A stretch of 64,000 nucleotides of DNA from Paenibacillus sp. FSL R10-2734 (GCF_037963865.1 NZ_CP150170.1:310001-374000); one strand, 5' to 3'. Counted from the first letter of the stretch, positions 7,635 to 16,347 are shown. Numbers and translations: made by a program. The notes: generated by a model not told the origin, from the sequence alone.

Positions 7635-10600
7635 TTATGAAGCTTGCTCAAGCATACGGTAGATAATGACTGCCGCTTGAGCACGGTTAGCTATGCCCTT
7701 AGGTGCAAATTTGCCACCCTCAACACCGTTAACAATTCCCAATTGGGTCAATTGTGCTATAGCGTCCTGTGCATAAGGAGCAATACTGGACTTGTCTGCA
7801 AACTTGCCCAGTGCTGCATTCTTATCAATCGGCTGTAGCTTATCTTTCAATGCATTAGCAATCATAATGGCCATCTCTTCGCGAGTCACTTGACGGCCCG
7901 GTTCAAACTTACCATTTCCAGAGCCTTGTACAAGTCCAGCCTTCACCGCAGCAGCGATAGAATCCGTGTACCAAACTCCTTGTTTAACATCGTTGAATGC
8001 ACTAGTTGCTCCCGAACCGCTCAGATTCAGCGCGCGTACCAGCATTGTAATAAATTCTGCACGGGTCACTGTTTTGGTTGGTGCAAAAGTATTTGCATCC
8101 AAACCTTTTATAATGCCCTTAGCAGCCAATGCTCGAATAGCTTCTTGCGCCCAGACTACCTTACCCAGATCTTTGAAGTCTGCTGCTGGAGCTTTAGTTG
8201 GCGCTGGGGTAGCCGTAGGTGCTACTGTTGGAGCTGGCGTTGCTGAAGGTTTTACAGTTGGAGTAGGTGTTGGAGTTACAATGGTAGAACCCCCGCCTGA
8301 TTCAGCCTTCTCTTTGTTAGTAATACGACCTTCAATAGTCGCCTTGATCTCTTTGCGATCAAATGTCTTCACAATGTAATCGTAGAAAACATCCAAATCA
8401 ATTGGACCAGCCAATGAATTCTTACCTTCAGTCAAAACCTTGTAGTTATCCCCACCCGCAGCCATAAAGTTATTCACGACTGCCGTATATTCCTGCTCAG
8501 GATTAATTGGTGTTCCGTTAGTCAGCGTAAGATTGGCAACGCGATCCTTTACTGGAAGATACATATTCGCTGTATATTTCAGTCCAGAAATTTGCAGCGT
8601 TTTGATATCTGATGTTCCGTCAGCTTTCACATTCCATTGCTGCTGAAGCAAGGTTTTGATCTGCGCTCCAGTTAGTGTCAGCTTCACAAGTGTGTTGCCG
8701 AACGGCTGGATTTTGGCAAGGTCTCCAAAGGTTACATCACCTTTCGGAAGATCCGCACGAATACCGCCTGGATTCATAAAGGCAAAATCAGCAGCCTTTG
8801 CACCATCACCGAAATCAGCGGTACGCATAGCGTCAGCGATCAGGTTGCCAAGCGCGGACTCTTTAGTATAAGCATCTGTACGAGTAATACTTCCATCTGT
8901 TGTACCCACTGGTTGGGTCAATTCCGGATGCTTCTCAAGGTATGCATTAACCAGTGCCACACTTTCTGGATCCGGTGTTACACCGTCGTGGAAGGTGGAT
9001 GTTACTACAGCAGACTTCTCCTTCACATCACCTGTCTTAGGGTCAATGATCAGCTTGATATCTTCAAATGCTGTACCGTAAGAATACGCCTGTACAATCA
9101 GCTTGCCGTTTACCGTTCCGTTTGCCAGTGCATGGTTATCACCAGCAACGATAACGTCAACAGGGGAGTTCGCAGGAAGCGCTTTGGCCAGATCAGCAGC
9201 TTCACCTGTAGTTACTCCGTCTTTAGTTGAGGCTGGATCATGCGCAAGCACGATGATCGTCTCTACGCCCTTAGATTGGAGCTCCTTAGCATATGTCTCA
9301 ACAGCCACTACTTCCTCTTTAGGCGTGAGGAAATATACGCCAGCTGTGCCTGAAGGTGAAACTTTGCTTGGAGTGGATTTGGTTACAAGACCTATAAAGC
9401 CGATCTTGACTCCACCCACTTCTTTGATCACATAAGGATTAATAATTGGTGGACCTGGTTTACCATCTGTTTTACCATAAACCGCATTAGCATTCACGTA
9501 ATCAAAATCAGAACCAGCATGAATAACTTTGTTGTTCTTAGGATCAACACCACCATAAAGCTGTGTCATTAGTGCATCAACACCTTGATCGAACTCATGG
9601 TTACCTAAGGAACCTACATCAAATTTCATCATATTCATCCAAGCATGAGTCGGCTCATCACGCTCAAGTGAGGATACAGGTGCCGATGCTCCGACCGAGT
9701 CACCATTATGGAAGAGCAAAGAATTCTCATACTTTGCACGAGCTGCTTTCAAGTAAGTCGCAAGGTAGGCTGCTGTGCCTACAGACTTATTATTCACTGT
9801 AGAGACTGTGTCTAGTTGACCATGGAAGTCATTGATTCCAAGCAGGTGAACTTCTACATCCGTAGTAGGTGTAGGTGTCTTCACGCTTAGATCCAGTTTG
9901 AAGATACCGAAGCCATTATCGTCTTGCTGACCCGTATCGGATATGTTCGCCGGAAGTACCTTTGCTGCTTTAGGCGTTGTGGTGAACGTTACATTCACAC
10001 TGCCCTTGATAGGTGACAAGGACCAGTTGCCATCAGCTGTAGGATCAATTGTTCCCGCTTCACTGATATAGTCCATCAAGACCTGACGATTCTCATCTTG
10101 AGAGTCCACTACCAATTCTGAGCCTTTAACACCCGGGAAGTTGCCACCACCGCTTGCGCGGTAATTGTTAGTGACAACAATGAAATCCCGATTAAGATCT
10201 AAAGGCTGATCGTTGTACGTCACTTCCGTTACACGACTCGATGAAGCATCATTAATGGAGCCATCCGGATTGTACTTCGCGTTTTTGGTTACATCAATTT
10301 TATATTGAACTCCATCGATTACATCAAAGTTAAAGACTTGGAATTTCGAGTTCAACAGAGGCTGCGGAGTTGAGATTCCAAGTTTGATGCGGTTAAATGC
10401 ACCCGCGCTCATTTCCAACCATTCTTTTACAACAGAACCCTTAACCTTGATCGCTTTAAGCGTATTGTCGTATAAATAGAGGTCGCTTGCGCTACGGATA
10501 GTCAAGTTTCCTTTATCAATACTAGTGTATTCTTCTGGCCCGTTACGTCCTGCTTTAAAAGGAGCGCCCACACTCAGAATAGGTAGGTCCTTATATTGAG

Positions 10601-11963
10601 GAACATTGACATCAATATACTTCTGAACGTACCACTTCTGTGCATACGTTACGAGCTGAACCGTAGGATCGTCCTGAACCATTGCAAAATAGCTGTTCAT
10701 CGGAGCTGTTGTAACACCCAGCTTTTGTTCAGTGTAAGCAATAGTAGCGTTATGCGCTGCCGCAACAGCATCATCTACAGCTGAATCAGGCTCTACCGTT
10801 GGAATATTTACTTTATTCTCTGTCTTATAGATAGAACGAGCTGAAGCTTTCGAGCTTTGTTTATCTACCTCCCAGCCGTTACTACCGTATACAATATTCA
10901 GATCAACTAGACCCAAATAAGCACCACCATAGCCAGCTTGTACAGCAGGCGTACCGTTAATGTGACCATTCACATTATCGATCTTAGCTTTCTCATTTGC
11001 ATAAGGAAGCTTAGTATCCGGATCTTTGAACGAAGCATCCAGTGTGGTGTCATTTCCCGTTGGGAATACCTTATGGGTATGTGAGAACGTGATCGCATCA
11101 ATACCTGGAACCTTACTCAAGGCGTTAATGTCATTCTCGGAACCATCACCTATAACAGCATTCACATCAAACCCAGTATGTGCCATAGCAACAATGACCT
11201 CTGCTCCAGCGGCTTCCATTTCTGGAACAAACTTCTCAGCTGTTGCGGCAATATCCTCAACAACAACTTTACCCTCCAGATTAACCTTATCCCACTCCAT
11301 AATCTGTGGAGTGACCAGACCGATCAAGCCGACTTTAATCGTTTGTTCTTGACCAGTACTATCTTTTACTTTTTTATGGAGAATAACATAAGGAGTAAAG
11401 GCATTCGTGCCATCTGTTTTATATATATTCGCATTCACATAATCAAAATTTGCACCGGTAGTTTCCTTATTACCAACGCTACCGTTTATAGTACGATCTA
11501 AAAATTGCAATCCATAATTAAATTCATGATTCCCAAAAGTCGCAGCGTTATATCCCATAGCATTCATGGCCGCAATCATCGGATGAATCTCATTAGGATC
11601 TTTCAGTTCCGATTTCTTCGCCACGTACGTACCTAGCGGGGTTCCTTGAATCAAGTCCCCATTGTCGAGCAGGAGGTTGTTGGGTTGTTCGCCTCTTGCT
11701 TGTTTCACCAGACTTGCCGTGCGGTCAAGACCGACGGTTACAGAGGGTGCCCCCTTAAAATAATCCCAACCATACACATTGGTGTGCACATCCGTTGTGC
11801 TCATTAAACGGAGCTCAACCTTTGCACCAGAAGCAGGTGAAGCAGCTACCTTATCCGGACTCCAAACTGTACCCAGAACGACTCCGCCTAGTACCTGTGC
11901 TGAAAGCACTGCAGTTGCTAGTACAGAAGCGAGTGGCTTGTTCCATCGTGTCTTCCATCCCAT
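7635..11963 (-). CDS. SLH-anchored bifunctional 2',3'-cyclic phosphodiesterase / 5'-nucleotidase (YfkN-like)
   Basis: 1442 residues. A signal peptide (about 1-42) is followed by two complete metallophosphatase/5'-nucleotidase modules. Module 1 (about 48-660) has STTDVHTNVYGWDYFKG, LLDNGDLIQGTPLG and GNHEFNYG, resembling 2',3'-cyclic-nucleotide 2'-phosphodiesterase/3'-nucleotidase. Module 2 (about 700-1225) has GINDFHGQLD, HNGDSVGASAP and GNHEFDQG, like 5'-nucleotidases. A Pro/Thr-rich linker leads to three SLH domains (1261-1442), which bind pyruvylated cell wall polymer. B. subtilis YfkN has the same two-module core but a sortase-type end; here SLH domains do the anchoring. GGGAGGACT lies about 7 nt before ATG 11963. 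Role: releasing nucleosides and phosphate from extracellular nucleotides. A GlnR/TnrA-type box covers its promoter. Confidence 0.93.
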   Translation of the reverse strand: MGWKTRWNKPLASVLATAVLSAQVLGGVVLGTVWSPDKVAASPASGAKVELRLMSTTDVHTNVYGWDYFKGAPSVTVGLDRTASLVKQARGEQPNNLLLDNGDLIQGTPLGTYVAKKSELKDPNEIHPMIAAMNAMGYNAATFGNHEFNYGLQFLDRTINGSVGNKETTGANFDYVNANIYKTDGTNAFTPYVILHKKVKDSTGQEQTIKVGLIGLVTPQIMEWDKVNLEGKVVVEDIAATAEKFVPEMEAAGAEVIVAMAHTGFDVNAVIGDGSENDINALSKVPGIDAITFSHTHKVFPTGNDTTLDASFKDPDTKLPYANEKAKIDNVNGHINGTPAVQAGYGGAYLGLVDLNIVYGSNGWEVDKQSSKASARSIYKTENKVNIPTVEPDSAVDDAVAAAHNATIAYTEQKLGVTTAPMNSYFAMVQDDPTVQLVTYAQKWYVQKYIDVNVPQYKDLPILSVGAPFKAGRNGPEEYTSIDKGNLTIRSASDLYLYDNTLKAIKVKGSVVKEWLEMSAGAFNRIKLGISTPQPLLNSKFQVFNFDVIDGVQYKIDVTKNAKYNPDGSINDASSSRVTEVTYNDQPLDLNRDFIVVTNNYRASGGGNFPGVKGSELVVDSQDENRQVLMDYISEAGTIDPTADGNWSLSPIKGSVNVTFTTTPKAAKVLPANISDTGQQDDNGFGIFKLDLSVKTPTPTTDVEVHLLGINDFHGQLDTVSTVNNKSVGTAAYLATYLKAARAKYENSLLFHNGDSVGASAPVSSLERDEPTHAWMNMMKFDVGSLGNHEFDQGVDALMTQLYGGVDPKNNKVIHAGSDFDYVNANAVYGKTDGKPGPPIINPYVIKEVGGVKIGFIGLVTKSTPSKVSPSGTAGVYFLTPKEEVVAVETYAKELQSKGVETIIVLAHDPASTKDGVTTGEAADLAKALPANSPVDVIVAGDNHALANGTVNGKLIVQAYSYGTAFEDIKLIIDPKTGDVKEKSAVVTSTFHDGVTPDPESVALVNAYLEKHPELTQPVGTTDGSITRTDAYTKESALGNLIADAMRTADFGDGAKAADFAFMNPGGIRADLPKGDVTFGDLAKIQPFGNTLVKLTLTGAQIKTLLQQQWNVKADGTSDIKTLQISGLKYTANMYLPVKDRVANLTLTNGTPINPEQEYTAVVNNFMAAGGDNYKVLTEGKNSLAGPIDLDVFYDYIVKTFDRKEIKATIEGRITNKEKAESGGGSTIVTPTPTPTVKPSATPAPTVAPTATPAPTKAPAADFKDLGKVVWAQEAIRALAAKGIIKGLDANTFAPTKTVTRAEFITMLVRALNLSGSGATSAFNDVKQGVWYTDSIAAAVKAGLVQGSGNGKFEPGRQVTREEMAIMIANALKDKLQPIDKNAALGKFADKSSIAPYAQDAIAQLTQLGIVNGVEGGKFAPKGIANRAQAAVIIYRMLEQAS

Positions 11964-12000
11964 AAAAATTTAGTCCTCCCTATCATTTCTACATATTTTC

Positions 12001-12017
12001 TGTGATATTATATCACA
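12001..12017. promoter_or_regulatory. GlnR/TnrA box overlapping the nucleotidase -10
   Basis: TGTGATATTATATCACA is a perfect 7-7 inverted repeat and matches every fixed position of the published GlnR/TnrA consensus TGTNANAWWWTNTNACA. On the minus strand its centre contains TATAAT (12012-12007), a perfect -10, placing transcription start near 12000 and a leader of about 37 nt before ATG 11963. Overlap with the -10 predicts repression, as expected of GlnR with sufficient nitrogen. No good -35 was found. Confidence 0.7.
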
Positions 12018-12227
12018 CAGAATTGACGAAATAGTTTGTATTTGTAAAATTGATATAAAAGTATGTTAAATATAATAACATGATAGGAAAGGCCTACGTC
12101 ATATTTTTATTTTATTAGATCAAGAGTCTCTAGACATACAAAAAAACACATCTTATACAGATGCGTCCTAAAATAATCGTATATTTAAATTCTAGAAACG
12201 TCGAATCTTTGTCCAATGATACCCCTC

Positions 12228-12605
12228 TTAAGACCCACTCATGATGGCAGTAAGCCCAAAACAAATTGCAGTCACTAAGGATAACGGTGTCATCACAAGT
12301 CTTTCTTTTTTACTCGTCGATAATAAATTCATTACGGTATTGAGAATTAGATAGACTGCAAAAAAATAACATATCCCTCGATCAAAAGGTAATCCAAAAG
12401 AAATCACGTTGCCTGCCTGCAGCAAGTACAAGATTGCAATCAGCTGAACAACTACTGAAATTGCACACGCAACTCTCATTTTTGGAGGCATGACTTTATA
12501 TTTTCCTCCCATTGCAAATTCACCATAGGGGAATCCTAGTGACAATAATATGTAAGAAATCGCCGCTCCCGCAAAAATAATACTTCCTACCCATGCAGAT
12601 AACAT
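12228..12605 (-). CDS. Small four-helix membrane protein of unknown function
   Basis: 125 residues with four hydrophobic segments (about 5-25, 47-65, 75-93 and 104-122) separated by short loops; no catalytic residues recognisable. ATG 12605 has GGAGGTGG 5 nt upstream, so it is almost certainly expressed. It does not overlap neighbours and appears monocistronic. I do not recognise the family. Confidence 0.7.
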   Translation of the reverse strand: MLSAWVGSIIFAGAAISYILLSLGFPYGEFAMGGKYKVMPPKMRVACAISVVVQLIAILYLLQAGNVISFGLPFDRGICYFFAVYLILNTVMNLLSTSKKERLVMTPLSLVTAICFGLTAIMSGS

Positions 12606-12783
12606 TTTTCCACCTCCATTAATAACTCCACTGTAGATTCTATGAGTGTAACGAACGATTATTATAATTTACGGGTATTTCAACATATCCGCTTGTTGTC
12701 TGAACGATATGATGAACCAGCACAAGCAACACCAGAATATCTGAGTAATATATTATTAAATAGACCAATGAGGTGATCCACAA

Positions 12784-13197
12784 ATGGCAAACAGAGCAAA
12801 GATTCGCAAGCGAGCCGAACAGCTTAAAGGTAGACCCGTGTGTATTACGCTTCATGATGGGCGTACGTATGTTGGATGGATAACTGGCCTCGATAAGGAT
12901 GGATTAACCCTTTCCAAACCACGTAAAAATAAAAACAAAAAATCAAAAAGACGCACTCATTCCCGCTCTCAGAAAGCAAATGTATCTGGACTCATGCCGT
13001 TATTCGGATCACTTCTCGGAATGGGAGGGGGAGCTGCGGGGGCTATCGATGCTGCAAGTTCAGGTCCTTCAGGATTCGGTAGAATTATGGGCTTCGTAGG
13101 GATGATACAAAGAACAATGCCAGTTGTGAAGATGGGCTACAATATGATTAAATCTATTTCCCCCTTCCTTAACGGACTAAAGGGATTAATGGGATAG
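12784..13197 (+). CDS. Small basic protein with Sm-like N-terminus and glycine-rich hydrophobic C-terminus
   Basis: 137 residues. Residues 11-44 (LKGRPVCITLHDGRTYVGWI, then TGLDKDGLTLS) have the strand pattern and central glycine of an Sm-like barrel half. A lysine/arginine-rich stretch (46-62) follows, and then a glycine-rich, hydrophobic tail with an FGSLLGMGGGAAGAID segment and a possible membrane-associated helix. AGGTG lies 8 nt before ATG 12784. The basic patch would suit nucleic acid or anionic surface binding, but this is inference. No family name can be given with confidence. Ends at the terminator 13224-13250. Confidence 0.65.
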   Translation: MANRAKIRKRAEQLKGRPVCITLHDGRTYVGWITGLDKDGLTLSKPRKNKNKKSKRRTHSRSQKANVSGLMPLFGSLLGMGGGAAGAIDAASSGPSGFGRIMGFVGMIQRTMPVVKMGYNMIKSISPFLNGLKGLMG

Positions 13198-13223
13198 CCT
13201 ACTAAACGAATATACTTAGACAT

Positions 13224-13250
13224 AAAAGACACCCCGCAAGGTGTCTTCTT
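13224..13250. terminator. Bidirectional terminator
   Basis: Stem AAGACACC / GGTGTCTT around CCGCAA. It lies between the small basic gene and the convergent germination-hydrolase remnant. Confidence 0.8.
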
Positions 13251-13267
13251 TATTGTCCTTTTATGGC

Positions 13268-13450
13268 CTATCTTTTTACGACAGCAAAGTTATCCTGAAT
13301 AAGCAGCCAGTTCTGCGGAAAAGGTAGTCCCAGCTTCCAATAGCTGATTGCCCGAAGACCCAGCTCTTTTAATAAATCAAATTTGGCCTGAATAGATCTG
13401 GCATCTTCAAACCATACCTTATGAGCTTTACCTGAATCATCTGTATATTG
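13268..13450 (-). pseudogene. C-terminal remnant of the YaaH/SleL-like GH18 germination hydrolase
   Basis: The minus strand reads 60 codons, QYTDDSGKAHKVWFEDARSI through YWKLGLPFPQNWLL to VVKR and a TAG stop. This is the highly conserved end of LysM-GH18 spore germination enzymes (VWFEDARS, GISYWKLG-type motifs). It is separated from its N-terminal part (15221-16069) by an IS200/IS605 element. Compared with the usual length of the family, roughly 80-90 residues of the GH18 barrel, including the MTYEWGY-type region, are missing from both fragments. The insertion is therefore associated with a deletion of about 250 bp, and the gene cannot be restored by simple excision. Confidence 0.85.
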
Positions 13451-13553
13451 AACCTCTCATCACTAAAGTGACGAGATTCCTAAGTACAGAAGTCTACAGA
13501 CTTCTAATGGATTAGGCTATCTCCGCAGTTCCTGCGGTTATCCATCTGACGTT
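13449..13553 (-). ncRNA. Putative omega RNA / right end of the TnpB element
   Basis: After the tnpB stop (13554), the transcript would fold three successive hairpins: CCGCAG-TTC-CTGCGG (13523-13537), AGAAGTC-TACA-GACTTCT (13488-13505) and CTCATCAC-TAAA-GTGACGAG (13456-13475). Known TnpB systems make an omega RNA from exactly this place, with the guide being the flank just past the right end. The guide here would begin near 13448, inside the hydrolase remnant. The role is inferred from position and folding. Confidence 0.5.
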
Positions 13554-14657
13554 TTATTCAGACAGAAGTCTTAGTCCTTCGTTCAGAATATTTTTGCTGG
13601 CATTGTCATCTCTATCGTGTGTAGCATGGCATTCTGGACATACCCATTCGCGCAAGTTGAGGTTCTTAACGTCTTTGTTCTTGTACCCGCAGCACGAACA
13701 TCGTTGGCTTGATGCAAACGTCTTACCTACTGCGACGACTTGCTTCTCATACCACTCTGCTTTGTACTCCAGCATCGTTCTGAATTGCGACCAGGATACT
13801 TCACTGATCGCTTTCGCTAATTTGCCATATTCGAGCATCTTCTTCACTTGCAAGTCCTCAATTGCAATGATGTCGTGGTTTTTGACAATATGCGTTGAGA
13901 CCTTATGTAAATAGTCAGCCCTCGAATTGGCCATATGCTCGTGTATTTTGGCAACTTTGATGCGCTGTTTGTTCCAATTAGAACTTCCTTTCGTTCTTCT
14001 TGTGAGAATACGCTGCGCCTTGGCAAGCTTCTCTTCCAACGTCCGAAAAAACTTAGGATTTCGAAATACTTCGCCGTTTGAGAGGATCGCAAAGTTTTTT
14101 AGACCCATATCGATCCCGACGGATGAATCCGTCTTTGGCAAAGGCTCCACATCTACCTCCGCAAGTATAGACACGAAATACTTACCTGCTGGATTCCGCC
14201 TAAGGGTAGCACTCAGAATTCGTCCTTTTATTTCTCTAGACTTTGCGAATGGAACACATCCAAGCTTAGGAAGCTTGATCTTGTGACCGACAATAGCGAT
14301 GTTGTTGTTTGTGAAGTGGGTTTGATACGACTGAAGAGGATTCTTTTTGCTCTTGAATTTAGGGGCATCGTTTTGCTTCTGGTAGAATCGACTGTAAGCA
14401 TCAGTAAGATGCCGCAGTGCGTTTTGAAGTGCAAATTTATCAGGCTCTTGTAGCCATTCCTTCGTTCGTTTGAGTAATGTAAGTTCAGCAGAGCATTTCC
14501 CATACGACAACCCTTTTCCTGTATCTTTATAGGCTTCATTCCATCTGTTCAGAAAGTGATTGAACACAAACCGACTACAGCCAATCGTTTTATGGATCAG
14601 CAGCTGTTGTTCTGCGTTTGGATAAATGCGGAACTTGTACGCTTTATGCGTCAGCAT
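13554..14657 (-). CDS. tnpB: TnpB RNA-guided nuclease of an IS200/IS605 element
   Basis: 367 residues, typical length. RuvC catalytic residues are all present: D183 in GIDMGLKNFA, E267 in IAIEDLQVKKM and D350 in HDRDDNASKNI. The target-nucleic-acid zinc finger has CSCCGYK (C320, C323) and CPEC (C340, C343). The N-terminal OTP domain starts MLTHKAYKFRIYPNAEQQLL. Established knowledge: TnpB cuts DNA next to a transposon-associated motif using an omega RNA, helping the element persist. The gene starts 4 nt after tnpA. It appears intact and could be active. Confidence 0.95.
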   Translation of the reverse strand: MLTHKAYKFRIYPNAEQQLLIHKTIGCSRFVFNHFLNRWNEAYKDTGKGLSYGKCSAELTLLKRTKEWLQEPDKFALQNALRHLTDAYSRFYQKQNDAPKFKSKKNPLQSYQTHFTNNNIAIVGHKIKLPKLGCVPFAKSREIKGRILSATLRRNPAGKYFVSILAEVDVEPLPKTDSSVGIDMGLKNFAILSNGEVFRNPKFFRTLEEKLAKAQRILTRRTKGSSNWNKQRIKVAKIHEHMANSRADYLHKVSTHIVKNHDIIAIEDLQVKKMLEYGKLAKAISEVSWSQFRTMLEYKAEWYEKQVVAVGKTFASSQRCSCCGYKNKDVKNLNLREWVCPECHATHDRDDNASKNILNEGLRLLSE

Positions 14658-14661
14658 GGCT

Positions 14662-15063
14662 TCACTTCACTTTCTGATTTCGGATGTACTCTCGTATTTG
14701 CGATTCCGTATTTTCGCTAACGGTAGCAATGAAGTATGAGCGGTTCCACAGATTTCCCTCCCATAGCTTCTCTTTAAGATCAGGAAATTCTTTGAATAGC
14801 AGTCTGGCAGATACACCTTTAAGTGCTTTGATCATGCTCGGTATAGAATGTTGTGGAGAGCACTCAATCAGCAGATGTACGTGGTCTTCATCGCTTTTCA
14901 TCTCGCTGATGGAGAAGTTATTATCTAATGCAATTTGACTCCATATTTCTTTTAGTCTTACATCCAATTTGCCCTGAAGCACCTTGTGACGATACTTTAC
15001 ACACCATACAATATGATACTGGATAGAGTAAACATATCCTCGACCAAACTTTACTTCTGACAT
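14662..15063 (-). CDS. tnpA: TnpA Y1 HUH transposase
   Basis: 133 residues, the normal size of Y1 transposases. The HUH motif is H61-V-H63 (DEDHVHLLIE), and the likely catalytic tyrosine is Y126 in REYIRNQ. The start MSEVKFGRGYVYSIQYHIVW fits the family. I chose ATG 15063 since AGAGGTGATAAG lies just upstream; an in-frame extension to 15132 runs into the element's left end. The enzyme moves single-stranded DNA by recognising the subterminal hairpins. It appears intact. Confidence 0.95.
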   Translation of the reverse strand: MSEVKFGRGYVYSIQYHIVWCVKYRHKVLQGKLDVRLKEIWSQIALDNNFSISEMKSDEDHVHLLIECSPQHSIPSMIKALKGVSARLLFKEFPDLKEKLWEGNLWNRSYFIATVSENTESQIREYIRNQKVK

Positions 15064-15220
15064 CTTATCACCTCTAGATATATCATAACATATGTAGTAG
15101 TAATTATTTGATATAATCATGTCATATGGCAACTTTATTGCTTAAATAATTTAACATGTGTCGCACAAATAACATGTCTATAACACGCCTTGTCCGAAGT
15201 TTTCTAACTCACGACTAAAG

Positions 15221-16069
15221 TCACGGGTTTGCGAAAACTATTCTATCAACAATCTGACCGTGTGTCCTGTAGTCATGAGCAGTGTACCAAGCTCCCGTCT
15301 GGGTTGCGCTTGTTTTGGGCGCTAAAGCGGTCGACAACAAGAACCCTTCTGCATGGATGCGGTCTGTTGCCTTTCGCAGAAAAATATTATAGGCCTCACG
15401 ATCCGCGGGCTTTAAATACTCAAAGTCAAAATGGATATCTCGGAAATTTAACTGCTTCGCTTGGCTGATGATATTGTCCAACAACCGATTCTGAATCACT
15501 TCATCATTCAAAATAATGCTCCCCAGCTCGGAGCTAAACTGAGCATTTTCCAAATTGGTCAATACCATCATTAAAGTCACCCTATATTGCCTGGCTATCG
15601 AATAGAAATCATCCAGAGGCGGTGCTTCTAAAGAACCGTCGCGCTGAACTTCAAAACTAAATGGCGCAAGATAAGTAAGGTCCGGTGCAGCTTCTATGGC
15701 GGCATCTTTTAAGTTCTCGGACACCTCCTCCTCTCTTGGCTCAATATAGGCGTTAATTTCAGCAGCACGTTTAGGTTTGGGTGGGATATATAGACGAAGT
15801 CCTATTTTCAATTGTTGATTTAAAGATAACCGATTAACATCTGCCAGCGTGTTGATGTTAATTCCAAACCTTCGAGCGATGCTATAGAGGCTATCACCAG
15901 ATTGAACCCAATAATACGAACCAACGATGGGAATAACCAAAGCTTGCCCCACCACTAGCATGCTTGGCGCCGACAGCTCATTAGCCTCGGTAATTGTATC
16001 CATCGAAACTCTATAGGCCTCTGCAATGCCGTATAAAGTTTGACCCGGTAGCACGACATGAATTTGCAT
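15221..16069 (-). pseudogene. N-terminal part of LysM-GH18 spore germination hydrolase (YaaH/SleL-like), truncated
   Basis: Genuine coding runs from ATG 16069 to about 15232; the last residues (ANP) and the TGA at 15221 come from the transposon. Two LysM domains (about 2-46 and 52-96, with QTLYGIAEAYRVS and DSLYSIARRFGI) are followed by the first half of a GH18 barrel, including the catalytic DxxDxE-type motif DIHFDFEYL. The reading stops after HGQIVDRIVF, where intact homologues continue MTYEWGY. Enzymes of this type lyse cortex peptidoglycan during germination. The site GAGGGTGG precedes the start. Disrupted, so the product is presumably inactive. Confidence 0.88.
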
Positions 16070-16103
16070 ATTCCACCCTCTTCATCGGTCTATAAACCGA
16101 AAT

Positions 16104-16137
16104 ATACCCTTATTTTATTCGGGTCGCCTAAGGGTAT
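16104..16137. repeat. 9-bp inverted repeat upstream of the germination hydrolase
   Basis: ATACCCTTA (16104-16112) and TAAGGGTAT (16129-16137) form a perfect inverted repeat with a 16-nt spacer, beside a smaller TCGGT/ACCGA hairpin (16085-16100). It lies between the divergent hydrolase start and the CHRD remnant; it may be an operator or leader hairpin. Confidence 0.4.
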
Positions 16138-16155
16138 GATCAAAAATATAATCCA

Positions 16156-16284
16156 ATGCATACAAATCCACTGAATGGGAAGACTATCCGCGATCTAGTC
16201 CGCGAATTTGAGAACGGCAACGCTTATGTGAATGTACACACTATTCAACATTCAGATGGGGAAATTCGCGGACAAGTTTTTTAG
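16156..16284 (+). pseudogene. C-terminal remnant of a CHRD-domain protein
   Basis: A 42-codon frame reads MHTNPLNGKTIRDLVREFEN, then GNAYVNVHTIQHSDGEIRGQVF and stop. The NAYVNVHT...GEIRGQ sequence is the diagnostic end of the CHRD domain, which normally spans about 120 residues. The front half and any signal peptide are absent upstream, and no ribosome binding site precedes the ATG. This is best read as a decayed gene end left by a deletion, not a functional small protein. Confidence 0.75.
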
Positions 16285-16347
16285 TAGATCTCATTCAGAC
16301 GTAGACAAGCACCCATCCATTGGATCGGTGCTTGTCTGTGTGCGATA

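Larger units (their letters stand above)
13449..15226 (-). mobile_element. IS200/IS605-family element (tnpA + tnpB) interrupting the germination hydrolase gene
   Basis: The minus-strand order is tnpA then tnpB, with a 4-nt gap. There are no terminal inverted repeats, but subterminal hairpins occur at both ends, as the family requires. The right end has CTCATCAC-TAAA-GTGACGAG (13456-13475) and the left end a related wobble-paired hairpin CACGACTAAAGTCACG (15210-15225). The right end finishes with AGGTTCAA on the minus strand, like the TCAA cleavage sequences of family members. Flanking sequences belong to one gene. Exact ends are estimated to within about 10 nt. Confidence 0.88.

Noticed and set aside
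12001..12017. Crp site at the nucleotidase promoter
   Set aside because: TGTGA and TCACA are 7 nt apart, not 6 as in Crp sites. The pattern fits GlnR/TnrA completely.
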